DNA of 64,000 nucleotides from the NCBI RefSeq assembly GCF_003086295.3, contig NC_092051.1, positions 21,261,940 to 21,325,939 of the forward strand, read 5' to 3'. Positions 11,375-22,829 of the stretch are shown here, in pieces. Position 1 is the first letter of the stretch. Each line of letters starts with the position of its first letter. The notes below the pieces were generated by a model. That model had not been told where the DNA came from and did not search any database. It saw only the letters and a list, made by a program, of their open reading frames with translations. The stretch is from Arachis hypogaea. Its lineage: Eukaryota > Streptophyta > Magnoliopsida > Fabales > Fabaceae. Both the position numbers and the translations under genes were made by a program.

Positions 11375-11698
11375 TGATATGATAATTATATGATAATGAC
11401 ACCTGTTATTAATAATCAATTTATATTTTTTAAATAAATTTATTTTAAAAAATATCTTTATTATAATTATACTACAATATTACAATTAGTATTTAATGAA
11501 TAATGCATAATTATACTAATTTAAGAAAATATTTTTATTATAATTATATAAAATCAATATTTAATACATTATTAAACTAATTATCACTCAAAAATATTTT
11601 TAATTTAATTATATTGATTTTAATTATATTAATACAATTTTAATTCTTATTCATTATTCAATGATTTTATTAATGGCAAGTTGTTACCTCTCACCATT

Positions 11699-11738
<40 letters not shown>

Positions 11739-12206
11739 TGGTATGATAATGATATAAAGTTGGCCTCGGTTACTCTATTCATAATAAAAAAAATAATGAT
11801 TCTAATTATGATATGATATGGTAAAATCATATAATTTTAACAAAACAAATATATGATGTATAACTAATGTAAATAATAAAAAATTACCTTAATAATAACT
11901 AATTTACATATTTATTTTTTTAATAAAGCCTATATATAGAGTTTTTTTGTGGTACACGAGCCCAGATCTGAGAGTCAACTCATTTTCTTTAAATTTATTA
12001 TTCTTTTTTTACTACTTCATAGAATGTATTTTTCGTTTTTCATCGAAGTTGATCCTTTTAAGGTACAATTTATAATTTTGTATAGTATTTTTTATATACA
12101 CATTTTATTATATTATTCTTTTGATAATTTAATGATTGTTCTTACTCCAACTTATTCTTTTTGTCTAATATTTCAGTGCGATTGTCTTTTACCGCAATAG
12201 TTTACA

Positions 12207-12885
12207 ATGCATCACATCCATGAAATATCTCATCAAGTTGTTTTCACTGATTTAGCTTCTAACTACATGCATATAAGCGTCCAAAGAAGAGACAATAAAC
12301 TCTATTTTACTAAAAGATGGTTGGATTTACTCACATATTATGACCAACCTAATAGAATGTGGGTAAAATTAGTTTTCTTGGGAGGAGTTCGATTTTTTAT
12401 TGAGGAATTATTTCTACAGAGCTTTGTAGGCCAAGTTCAAGTTCCATCCCCTCCATACTTTCTATGTCTGCCCGGAGATTTTCGAAGTGGAGCACATAAT
12501 GAGATTGAATTTCCTCAATTTAAGTTTAGTTTTGCTAAATTCGTGTCAAACTCGAATATGCAATTTCAATGATTGGTAATATATTTAAATTTTCTTATTT
12601 TAAGTTTTTCATTATTAAAATAATTTTATAACATATTATGATTTTTTTCATAAATTATCAGCCTTCTTTTACATCAATGCAATGCCATTGAGAAAAATAA
12701 GGGTAAGTTTAGTTTTTCGGTGTGGCAATTATATACCTTGCCGTATTGTATGGATAGCGAATGATGAAGCTTATTTAACAAGAGGATTGACTGAATTTGC
12801 ACGAATTTTAAATGTACAAACTTATGATGTTTCAGTTAGTTGTCGTTACGAGAATGACTCTAATCTATATGTGTCTAAGGATTAA
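12207..12885 (+). pseudogene. Possible small B3-like DNA-binding protein locus (two parts)
   Basis: Two open segments keep amino-acid complexity unlike the surrounding AT noise. 12207-12572 (121 aa) contains VQRRDNKLYFTKRWLDLLTYY and MWVKLVFLGGVRFFIEE. 12682-12885 (67 aa) contains YIPCRIVWIANDEAYLTRGLTEFARILNVQTYDVSVSC. The pattern of an aromatic/basic strand, then GW-like or LTEFAR, then a V-rich strand recalls plant B3 domains, but no motif is decisive. An intron with acceptor TATCAG near 12661 is possible. An upstream open stretch (11949-12062) could be a 5' exon. It may be a gene fragment or a pseudogene. Confidence 0.35.
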
Positions 12886-13326
12886 AATAGATTAAATATT
12901 ATTTAAATAATTTAGTTCTAATATTTGTATTTGATTAAATTCGTTTTACATTAATTTAAATTTAAATTGTTGTCTCAATTTATACATTACGACTATTTTT
13001 ATTAGATATGTTATTTTTAAATGTTTCAATATAAGATTTCTTTTTTCTGATATTTAAGTTTATTTTTTTCTTAGATATATGTATCACCTTTTTATATCTT
13101 TTTGTATTTTAGATTAGTAATACAATTCTTAATAAAAGTGTACTTAAAAAATAAAAAAATAAAATATCACTATTTAAAAGAAAAAGAAAATGTACGTGAA
13201 AGAAAGTAAAACGAAAAATTAAAATTGCTCTATTAAAAAAATTGTATACAATTTGCGTATGAATAGGGTTAGGATTCGAGACTATATATGGATATCAAAC
13301 ATAAAAGCTTATTGCACGCATTGTGG

Positions 13327-13385
<59 letters not shown>

Positions 13386-13883
13386 GTGATTTAAATATTT
13401 TTATGTATAATTAATATATATGTATGTATAAATAAGAAAATGTTTAGAATTATTTAACAAAATTAATATATACGTATACATAAATAAAGAAACTACTATA
13501 ATTTATGAAGATTACACATAATTTTTTCTTTTAAATGAATTTATTTTAGTTATATTATAATTAGTTTATGAATAATATATAATTATATTATTTTAAAAAA
13601 TTATTTTTATTATAAATATATCAAATCAATATTCAATGCATTATTAAACTAATTATCAATCATCAATATTTTTATTCATTCTAATTATATTAATTGATAT
13701 AGTTCTAATTCTCATTCATGTGCAATAAATTTATTAGTAGATAGTTGTATCTACAATAATTAATTCTACCCACAATTTTATTAGTAGATAGTTGTATTCA
13801 CAATAATTTATGCTATAATTCTCACCTATCCTAATAATAGTTCGTTAATTATATAGTTCTTTATCTTCTACTTTAATTAGTGG

Positions 13884-13923
<40 letters not shown>

Positions 13924-14515
13924 TAATAATAATAATGTATGGACACAAGATTAATTAGTTAACAAATTAAATTTTAATTATTATGTTTTAATTTCTACTC
14001 ATATTTTTATTCATTAGTTATTTTATTTTTTATATTTACAGTAAATATTGAATGTAAAAAAGAAAAAAATAATATTGATTATTATCTATTTTATTTATTT
14101 AGATTTATAATTAAATTTGATATAATTGTAGCAAGTATCTATAATTAATAATATGATACTATAACTTTAAGTTGTATAATATAATAAAAAAAGAACGTAG
14201 CAAATTATATTTGCTTCTTATATAGCAATAATATTATATATATTTATATATCTCTTTTTTTAGCTCTTTCCTAAAAATATTGGCACATAATTAATGTAGA
14301 TATATAACATATATACTGAGCAATTATCTCCATTGAATTAATCATAAAAGTTAATCAAAGATAATAACATAATTTTTACTTCATTGTAGCAGTATCACCA
14401 TTAAAAATTAAAATTACTCTATTAAAAAAAATTGTATACAGTTTGCGTATAAATGGGGCTAGGATTAGAGATTATATATCGATATCAAATATAAAAGCTT
14501 ATTGCACGCATTGTG

Positions 14516-14573
<58 letters not shown>

Positions 14574-15058
14574 AAATAATTATAATAAAAAAATATTTAA
14601 TATATGTGATTTAAATACTTTTATGTATAATTAATATATATGTATGTATAAATAAAAAAAATATTTAGAATTATTTAACAAAATTAATACATACGTATAC
14701 ATAAATAAAGAAATTACTGTAATTTATGAAGATTACACATGAATTTTTTTCAAATGAATTTATTTTAATTATATTAAAATTAGTTTAGTAATAATGTATA
14801 ATTATATTATTTTACGAAAATATCTTTATTATAATTATATCAAATCAATATTCAATGCATTGTTAAACTAATTATCAATCATCGATATTTTTATTCATTT
14901 TAATTATATTAATTGGTATAGTTCTAATTCTCATTTATGTGCAATAAATTTATTAGTAGATAGTTGTATCCACAATAATTTATGCTATAATTCTCACTCA
15001 TTCTAATAATGGTTTGTTAATTATATAGTTCTTTATCTTCAGCTAATAATAATAATAA

Positions 15059-15369
15059 GGTTTAATTACTCTGTTGATCCTTATAGTTTTGCAAAATTTT
15101 CAATTAGGTTCCTATACTTTTTTCCCTTTTAATTTGGTCCTTGCACCAATTATTTTTTTCAATTAGGTCACTCTTAACAGTAATTAGTTTAATTGTATAA
15201 GGACCCAAGTAAAAAAATAAAATAAAATTGGTGCAGGGACCTAAATAAAAAAAAATTAGGGACTCAATTAAAAAAAAATTGGTGCAAGGACTCAATTAAA
15301 AGAAAAAAAAGCATAGGGACCTAATTAAAAATTTGGCGAAACTATAGAGATCAACAGAGTAATTAAACC
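15059..15369. mobile_element. MITE with long terminal inverted repeats (311 bp)
   Basis: It starts GGTTTAATTACTCTGTTGATC and ends with the inverse complement. The arms match over more than 60 bp with few mismatches (both run on to AATTAGGT.CCTAT.CTTTTT). It sits inside the second copy of the AT-rich duplication, within an AAT tract, so the TSD (perhaps TAATAATAA) is ambiguous. Long TIRs and a possible 9-bp TSD suggest a Mutator-like MITE. Confidence 0.85.
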
Positions 15370-15587
15370 TAATAATAATAATATTGTATGGACACAAGAT
15401 TAATTAGTTAACAAATTGAATTTTAATTATTATGTTTTATTTTTTACTCTTATTTTTATTCATTAGTTATTTTATTTTTTATATTTACAGTAAATATTGA
15501 ATATAAAAAGAAAAAAATAATATTGATTGCTATCTATTTTATTTATTTAGAGTTATAATTAAATTTGATATAATTGTAGCAAGTATC

Positions 15588-17128
15588 TGGTGCCCGAAAT
15601 TGACTCCGAAATATTCGCACAGATAGATCGGCAAGTGCACCGGGTCGTCCAAGTAATACCTCAGGTGAGTGAGGGTCGATCCCACGGAAATTGTCTGATT
15701 GAGCAAGCAACGACTATCTTGTAGATCTTAGTCAGGCGGATAGAAAAGATAGTTGTTGTGAAAAACGCATAAAAACAGAATAAAGATAGAATTACTTAAT
15801 TGGTGTGAAATCAATGATAAGAGAACAGTTGAGGCTTCGGAGATGCTTCCTCCTTCTGGATCAACTTTTCTTACTGTCTACTTCAACTTCTGATGATTCA
15901 TTCCATGACAGGCTGTAAGTGATTAACGCCACGTCAGTGGTTATTAATCTCCTCTGCTTCAGATCAAATACCAGGTCAGTGGTCATCCAATCTGAACGAG
16001 GGTAAAGCTCCTGCAGTCCATTACTTTGGTGATCCTACTTAAAACGCCACAGACAAGGTTGGATCTTCTGGATCAGAGAATACTGCTTCTCGATTCTAGC
16101 CTATACCACAAAGGTCCTAATCGCTCCGTACCTCGGCTTAACTGATATCTCCAAGTTCCCAACGAAGTCGTGAATTAGCCATCTAAGAGATGTATAATCA
16201 AGCTTGTGGTTCAATACTATCCCGTCAAGGACTCGCAAGAACCCATGTAGAATAGGAATGACGGTCAAGTTACACTCCTAATTCATTAGGATGAAGAACG
16301 AAGATACATCTTGAAATAGAATCAAGCATAAATTGAAATGGAATAGTGATATTATTAATCCATGAGAATCAGTAGAGCTCCTAACCTTAACCTAAGAGGT
16401 TCAGTTGCTCATACTGTACAGAGAAACAATATAATTTGAAAATATGGCATAAGGTAAAATCTTCTGAACAAGGGTGATCTTTGTTCTATATATACTAATC
16501 CAATAACTAAGAAGTACAAAAATATGATAGAATAGACTAGAGGTGCAAAATCCATCCTTAGGCCCACTTTGGTTGAGTACTTGGGCTGAGCTTGGCATCC
16601 ACTTTGAGGAATGAGGAGTGAACCACACTGCCTTCTGCTTGTGTTGGGCGTTGAACACCTACTAGGGGGTGGTTGGCATTCAACGCCAGCTTTGGCGCTC
16701 CTTTGGGGCGTTGAACGCCAGCTAGGGGGTAGCTCCTTAGCGTTCAACGCCCAGAATGGGCAGGCTCTTTTGAAGAAAAATATAGACCATTATATATTTC
16801 TGGAAAGCTCTGGAAGTTAGCTTTCTAACACCATTGAGAACACATCATTTGAACCTCTATATCTCCATAAATGCTCATTTGAGTGCACGGAAGTCAAATT
16901 CTAACAGCATCTGCTACGCTTTCCTTGCCTCTGAATCGGACTTTGCCAAGACTCCTCAATTTCTGCCAGAAAATACCTGAAATCATCATAAAATACAAAA
17001 ACTAAAAGTAGAATCTAAAAATGTGGATTTTTCACTAAAACCTATGAAAATATAACAAAATTTAAACAAAACATAACAAAAACTATATGAAAATGATGCC
17101 AAAAAGTGTATAAAATATCCGCTCATCA
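15588..17128 (-). repeat. 3' LTR of the gypsy-type element (1,541 bp)
   Basis: On the minus strand it begins TGATGAGCGG (17128) and ends GGGCACCA (15588). A TATA-like TATATATAG lies near 16495. It contains the conserved LTR module at about 16880-16770, followed on the coding strand by four copies of the GGCGTTGAACGCC palindrome (about 16755-16640). Confidence 0.9.
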
Positions 17129-18126
17129 GAACACCAAACTTAAACTGTTGCTTGTCCCCAAGCAACCAAAAATAAAGTAGGATTAAAAAGAAAAGAAGGA
17201 TACAATAAATCTCAGAGTTTTCAATGAAGCTCGGTTTCAATTAGATGAGCAGGACTAGTGGCTATTCACTTCTAAATAGTTTTGGCATCTGACTCTCCTT
17301 TGAAGCTCAGAATAATTGGCATCTTTAGGAACTTAGAATCCAGATGATACTATTGATTCTCCTAATTTAGTTCTTTTTTATTCTTGAACACAGCTTCTTT
17401 TGAGTCTTGGTTGTGACCCTAAGCGCTTTGTTTTCCCGTATTACCACTGGATACATAAATGCCACAGACACTTAACTGGGTGAACCCTCTCGGATTGTGA
17501 TTCAGTTTTGTTAGAATCATTAGCCAATAGTGTCCAGAGTTCTTAAGCACACTCTTTTACTTTGGATCACGACTTTAACTGCTTAGTCTCAAGTTTTTCA
17601 CTTGATACCTTCACACCACAAGCATATACCTAACCATTGATGCTCAAAGCCTTGGATCCTTGCTCTTGCCTTTTGTTTAAAGAGCTATTGGCTTTTTCTT
17701 TTTCTTTTGCTTTTTTTCGCTTCTTTCTTTTTCTTTTTCTTTTTCTTTCTTTTTCTTTTTGCTACTTTTTCTTGCTTCAAGAATCAAATTTTGGATTTTT
17801 CAGATTACCAATAATACTTCTTCTTTTTCATCATTCTTTCAAAAGCCAACATTCTTAGTTCCAACATCAAATATGCACTGTTTATTCATGTATTCAGAAA
17901 ATAAAAGCAATGCCACTACATCAAGATAATTGAACTATTCTTATGATATAACTCGAAATTCATGTATCTCCCTATTCTTTTTCAAATAAAATTTTCTTTC
18001 AAGCAAGGTGAGAGATGCATGGAATATTTCATAGCTTTAAGACATGTACAAATGATCATGAACTAGAAACAGACAATAAGATAAAATACATGAAAAACAG
18101 AAAAATAACATAGACAAAGGGATTAA
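17129..18126 (-). other. 3' non-coding part and polypurine tract of the gypsy-type element
   Basis: On the coding strand the last bases before the LTR are GTTTAAGTTTGGTGTTC (17145-17129), the presumed PPT region, preceded by a small hairpin GCTTG-GGGA-CAAGC (17163-17150). A CT-rich tract lies at 17690-17775. The open frames here are low-complexity. Confidence 0.65.
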
Positions 18127-19302
18127 GTGAATGGGTCCACCTTAGTGACGGAGGCTACTACTCCCTCTTTGGAATCCAATGGAGCATTTAAGCTCTTCTA
18201 TGTCTCGCCCTTGTCTTTGTTGCTCTTCCCTTATGGCTCTTTGATCTTCTCTTATTTCATGGAGGATAGTGGCGTGGTCTTGATGTTCCAACCTCAATTG
18301 CTCCACATCTGTGCTTAGCTCCCCTATTAAGGTGTTAAGTCGATCCCAGTAGTTTTGGGGAAGAAAGTGCATCCCTTGAGGTATCTCAGGGATTTCTTGT
18401 TGAAGTGGCTCCACATGCTCTTGTTGAGGTGCATGTGTAGGCTCTCTAGTTTGCTCCATCCTTCTTTTAGTGATGGGCTTGTCCTCTTCAATGGGAATGT
18501 CTCCTTCTATGACAATTTTAATTGAATTGCATAAGTGACAGATAAGGTGGGAAAAAGCCAATATTGCCTCAGCGGAGGGCTTTTCTGCCACATTGTATAG
18601 CTCTTGAGGTATCACCTCATGCATCTCCACCTCACTCCCAAGCATGATGTAATGAATCATGATGGCTCAGTCAATGGTCACTTCTGACCGATTGCTAGTA
18701 AGGATGGTAGAGCGTTGGATGAATTTCAACCATCATCTAGCTACGAGCTTAAGGTCAAGCCTTCTTAGTTGGACATGCTTACCTTGAGCATCCTTCTTCC
18801 ACTGAGCTCCTTCCACACAAATGTCTGAAAGGACTTGGTCTAGCTTCTTATCGAAATTGACTCTCCTAGTGTAAGGATGCGGGTCGCCTTGCATTACTGG
18901 TAAATGGAGCGCCAATCTTACACTTTCCTGGCTGAAATCCAAGGGTCGCCCTCAGACCATGGTGCTCCAATTTTTGGGGCTTGGGTTCACACTTGTATCA
19001 TGATATTTAGTGACCCATGCATTGACGTAGAACTCTTGTACCATTAAGATTCCAACTTTCAGGATAGAATTGGTTAGAACTTCCCAACCTCTCCTCTGGA
19101 TTTCTGGTTGGATCACTGGGTAGTACTCATTCTTTTTTAGCCTAAAGGGGACTTCAAGAATCACCCTCTTCTTTACCACTACTTCATAGAAGTGGTCTTG
19201 ATGAGCCTTGGTAAGGAATTTATTCCTTTCCCAAAGTTTGGAGGCGGAAGCTATGGCTTTTCCTTTCCTCTTTCAAGAGGACTCTCCGACTTTGGGTGCC
19301 AT
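18127..19302 (-). pseudogene. Accessory ORF: putative plant transposon protein domain plus coiled coil
   Basis: The likely start at 19302 gives MAPKVGESS, a TGA, and then KRKGKAIASASKLW. The middle has RGWEVLTNSILKVGILMVQEFYVNAW and GRPLDFSQESVRLALHLP, resembling the domain named 'putative plant transposon protein' (an EFYANA...VRGR.V.FS pattern). The C-terminal part (18660-18142) has DRLNTLIGELSTDVEQLRLEHQ followed by E/R/Q-rich heptads, a probable coiled coil. Three stops break the frame (near 19270, 18955 and 18735). Function unknown. A related ORF is present in the copia element (32962-34494). Confidence 0.65.
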
Positions 19303-19719
19303 AAGTGTAAATCGAAAGCAAAAAGTAAGGCTTTTCCAACACCAAACTTAAAAGCTTTGCTCGTCTTCAAGCAAAATATGAATAAAAGGGGAGAAAAGAG
19401 TAGAAGAAGAAGAGAATAGGGGCGATGGAGGAAGAGAGTGTTTCGGCCAAGTGGGGGCTTTCGTGCATGAGGTGTGTGTATGAAGGGTTGGAAGAAGTGG
19501 TATTTATAAGGGTGGGATAGGGTAGGGTTCGAATGAATGGGTAGGGGTTGGTGGGAGTTATGATGGATTTTAGGAAGAGAGAAAGGTCATGTGGTATGAT
19601 TGGTTTAGGGTTTATGGGGAAGAGTGTGTGGGAAAGAGTGAAAGTAAGAGAGTGGGGTAGGTGGAGATTCAGTAGGACCCACTGGTTCTAAGAGGCTAGG
19701 GAATCGAATTTCCTGCCCC

Positions 19720-20012
19720 CTTATGGGTGTTGAACGCCCAGCTCTTGCTCCTAGTTAGCGTTCAACGCCAGCTTCATGCTCCTTATAGGGTGTTGGACGC
19801 CGATAGGGGACCTCCTTCCTGGCGTTCAACGCCAGGTCTCTGCCTCCTTTGGGGCGTTGAACGCCCAACCTATGCTCCCTGGCTGGCATTCAACGCCAGC
19901 AATGATGCTCTTCTTGGGTGTTGAACGCCCATTAGGGATACCCTGTATGGCGTTCAACGCTAGCTTGGCTACTCTTTTTGGGCATTCAACGCCAGCAAGG
20001 TACCTGCTCCAG
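19720..20012 (-). repeat. Array of nine GGCGTT-N-AACGCC palindromes
   Basis: Units of about 30 bases alternate between GGGCGTTGAACGCCC-like and TGGCGTTCAACGCCAG-like cores, separated by short spacers ending in GCTCC/CTCCTT. It sits between the protease and the accessory ORF, where RT-IN would be. The same motif occurs in the LTR and in the gag-PR linker. Confidence 0.85.
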
Positions 20013-20189
20013 GGTGTTCTATTTCCAATTCTGATTGTCTCTATTTCTGTTCTAACTATTGCACATGATCGCAAACTTAAAGAAATAATTATGTAAAATA
20101 AACTTAAAGAAAAACAAAAATAACTAATTATGGTTGGTTTGCCTTTCAACAAGCGCTTCTTTAACGTCACTAGCTTGACGGTCAGCTCC

Positions 20190-21045
20190 TTACGGAGATG
20201 AATAGGGGCTTAGAATTTCACCCCTTATAGTGAACTTCTTGCCTGTGCTCTCAAGGATTAGCTCTACATGTTCTAAAGACAGGATCTTGTTCACAATATG
20301 TGGAATGACTGGGTTGTCAGTGAAGACAACTTTCATGCCATGTGAGAGGTCTTCAGTGGGGATTTTGTTATCCCTCCAGCACCTAGGTACCTTCTTCATA
20401 GTACCTTTATTCTTAGTGCTTGATGATGGTTGCCCAATACCAGACTTAGAATTGGTGTCTGGGGGCTCTGTATAGCTTTGCACTGAGAGAGAGGGTTGGA
20501 ACACTAAGTGTTGCATAATTCTCTCTTTTGTCAGAGGGAGAGCTAGGGTTAGGTATCTTGAATAAGATACCGTCCTCATGCAATTGCAGGACTAGCTCTC
20601 CTTTTGCTACATCAATGATGGCATTGGCAATGGCTAGGAAAGGTCTTCCAAGGATGATGGATTCATCCTCGTTCTCTCCAGTATCCAAGATTATAAAATA
20701 TGCAGGAATATAAAGGTTCTCAACCTTTACTAAGACATCCTCTATCAGACCATATACCTTTTTCATTGACTTGTCTGTCATCTCTAGTGAGATTCTTGCA
20801 GCTTGTACCTCAAAGGTTCCTAGCCTCTCCATTACAGAGAGTGGCATGAGGTTTTTGCTTGACCCTAGGTCACACAGAGCCTTCTCAAAGGTAATAGTGC
20901 CTATGGTACAGGAAATTAGGAAGCGTCCGGGATCCGGCAGCTTCTGAGGTAGTTTCTTCTGAACCAAGGCATTGAGTTCCTTGGTGAGCACTGGAGGTTC
21001 TTCCTCCAATGTCTCTATTCCAAATAATTTGGCATTTAGCTTCAT
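20190..21045 (-). pseudogene. Aspartic protease of the gypsy-type element
   Basis: The segment opens MKLNAKLFGIETLEEEPPVLT. The catalytic region reads FEKALCDLGSSKNLMPLSVMERLG, with D-L-G-S-S as in Athila-type proteases, and the C-terminal ESIILGRPFLAIANAIIDV is the usual ILGRPFLATA-like motif. The frame shifts around 20500-20560; the continuation to 20190 ends in FTIRGEILSPYSSP. Reverse transcriptase should follow in an autonomous element but none is present. Confidence 0.85.
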
Positions 21046-21061
21046 CAGAATTCCTAGGTAC

Positions 21062-21390
21062 CGAGTAACTTACTCTTTTCTAGTTTCATCTTCCTCATCA
21101 GAGGAGGAGTGATCTTTATAATCCATAATTTGCAACAAGGCATTCAATGAAACTTCTATGGTCTCCTCATGAGCCTTAGTGACCTTCAGTTCTTCAATAG
21201 GGAAGTTTTTAGTGGGCGTTGGATGCCCAGTTGCCCCATTACTGGTGTTCAACGCCAGCTTTTGTGCCACTTTAGGCGTTGAACGCCCAGCTACTCCTTT
21301 GTTGGCGCTCAACGCCACTGATGGTTCCTCTTTGGGCATTGAACGCCCAGTAGGGACTCCCTTACTGGCGTTCAATGCCAGAGCATCCCC
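21062..21390 (-). repeat. Repeat-encoded linker between gag and protease
   Basis: Six copies of the GGCGTT-G/C-AACGCC palindrome, spaced about 30 bases apart (about 21212-21385), are translated in the open frame as a roughly 20-residue peptide repeat (ALNASKGVPTGRSMPKEEPSV, then ALSANKGVAGRSTPK...). An acidic tail (DHSSSDEEDETRKE) follows, then a stop and the protease segment. Confidence 0.7.
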
Positions 21391-21598
21391 TTCAGATTCG
21401 ACCTCAACTTCTACATTAATGGCCTTGCACTTTTCTCTTGGATTTACTTCAGTGTTACTTGGAGAGTGTTAGGAGGGGTCTCAGGGATTCTCTTGGTCAT
21501 CTGACCAACTTGTACCTCCAGATTTACTTCAGTGGTCTTAGAGAGTTCAGATACTATGGTGCTATGTCAGAGAGGATCTGCTTAGAAGTCTCCATATG

Positions 21599-22827
21599 TT
21601 ACTGAGAAGATGGGATTGGTTTATTACTGTTAAACTTATTCTGGTTTCTTCCACCTTTATTATTGTTGAAGCCATGCTGAGGCTTCTGTTGATCTTTCCA
21701 TGAGAAGTTAGGATGATTCCTCCATGAGGAGTTATAGGTGTTTTCATAGGGTTCTCCCATATAATTTACCTCTTCCATCGTGTGTTGATCTGGATTATAA
21801 GCATCTCCATCATAGGAGGTGTCTTGAGTGATGCCAGCTGCAGTTTGTATTTCAGTCAAATGCTGAGAGATCATATTGACCTGTTGGGTCAAGATCTTAT
21901 TCTGAGCCAATATGGCATTCAGAGTGTCAACCTCCAGGACTCCTTTCTTCTAAGATATCCCATTGTTTACAGGGTTCCTCTCAGAAGTGTACATGAATTG
22001 GTTGTTTGCAACCATTTCAATGAGTTCTTGTGCCTCTTCAAGTGTTTTCTTCAAGTGGAGTGATCCACCAGCAGAATAGTCCAATGACATCTTGGACATC
22101 TCAGATAGACCATCATAGAAGATACCTAGGATAGTCCATTCTGAGAGCATGTCAGGAGGACATCTTCTGATCAGTTGCTTGTATCTTTCCCAAGCTTCGT
22201 AGAGAGATTCACCCTCTTTTTGTCTGAAGGTTTAAACTTCTACCCTGAGCTTGCTCATTTTCTGAGGTGGAAAGAACTTGGCCAAGAAAGCATTGACCAA
22301 CTTTTTCCAAGAGTCTAGGCTTTAATTTCCTTGGGTTGAGAATCCAACTATATCCTAGCTCTATCTCTGACAGCAAAAGGGAATAACATTAGCCTGTAGA
22401 CCTCAGAACCCACTCCATTGGTCTTAACAGTATAACATATTTGTAAGAATTCAGATAGGAATTGATGTGGATCTTCCAGTAGAAGTCCATGGAATTTATA
22501 ATTCTGTTGCATTAGAGAGACTAATTGAGGTTTCAACTTAAAGTTATTTGCTCTAATGGCAGGTATAGAGATGCTTCTTCCATAGAAGTCAGAAGTGGGT
22601 GCAGTGAAGTCACCAAGAACCTTCCTTGCATCTCCTCTATCATTTGAATTGGCTGCCATGTTTGTAATTTTAGCTTCTTGTTCAAAAAGTTCTGTGAGGT
22701 TTCCTCCAGAGTGTTGTGCTTTAACTTGTTGTAAACGCCTCCTTAGAGTCCTCTCAGGTTCAGGATCAGGATCAAAGAGAGGTTTTTTATCTTTGTTCCT
22801 GCTCATAAACAAGAAAAAGAAAACCAA
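21599..22827 (-). pseudogene. Gag of the gypsy-type element
   Basis: The most likely start is the internal Met giving MSRNKDKKPLFDPDPEPERT, near 22803. The first segment (to 22348) includes RRRLQQVKAQHSGGN and a typical gag core (NNFKLKPQLVSLMQQNYKFHGLLLEDPHQFLSEFLQ, then AVRDRARI). A stop and shifts follow. The same protein resumes at 22150-21950 (LSEWTILGIFYDGLSEMSK, KKTLEEAQELIEMVANNQ) and 21910-21599 (ILTQQVNMISQHLTEIQ, NHPNFSWKD, GFNNNKGGRNQNKFN). The Asn/Lys/Gln-rich end replaces a zinc knuckle. At least two frame breaks, so inactive. Confidence 0.8.
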
Positions 22828-22829
22828 GA

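Larger units (their letters stand above)
10863..15587. repeat. AT-rich block built of repeated modules
   Basis: A module of roughly 150-250 bp with the core TCTTTATTATAATTATA...AATCAATATTTAATGCATTATTAAACTAATTATCA occurs at least four times (about 11155-11320, 11440-11610, 13540-13680, 14755-14900). The DNA from about 13218-14135 is repeated from about 14405-15587, with the second copy interrupted by a MITE. AAT repeats lie at 11331-11373, 11701-11738 and 13884-13935; TA repeats lie at 11036-11053, 13330-13381 and 14519-14568. Confidence 0.75.

Noticed and set aside
19720..20012. CRISPR-like spacing of repeats
   Set aside because: Regular 30-base spacing, but the repeats are palindromes with degenerate spacers inside a plant retroelement; no Cas genes and the wrong kind of organism.
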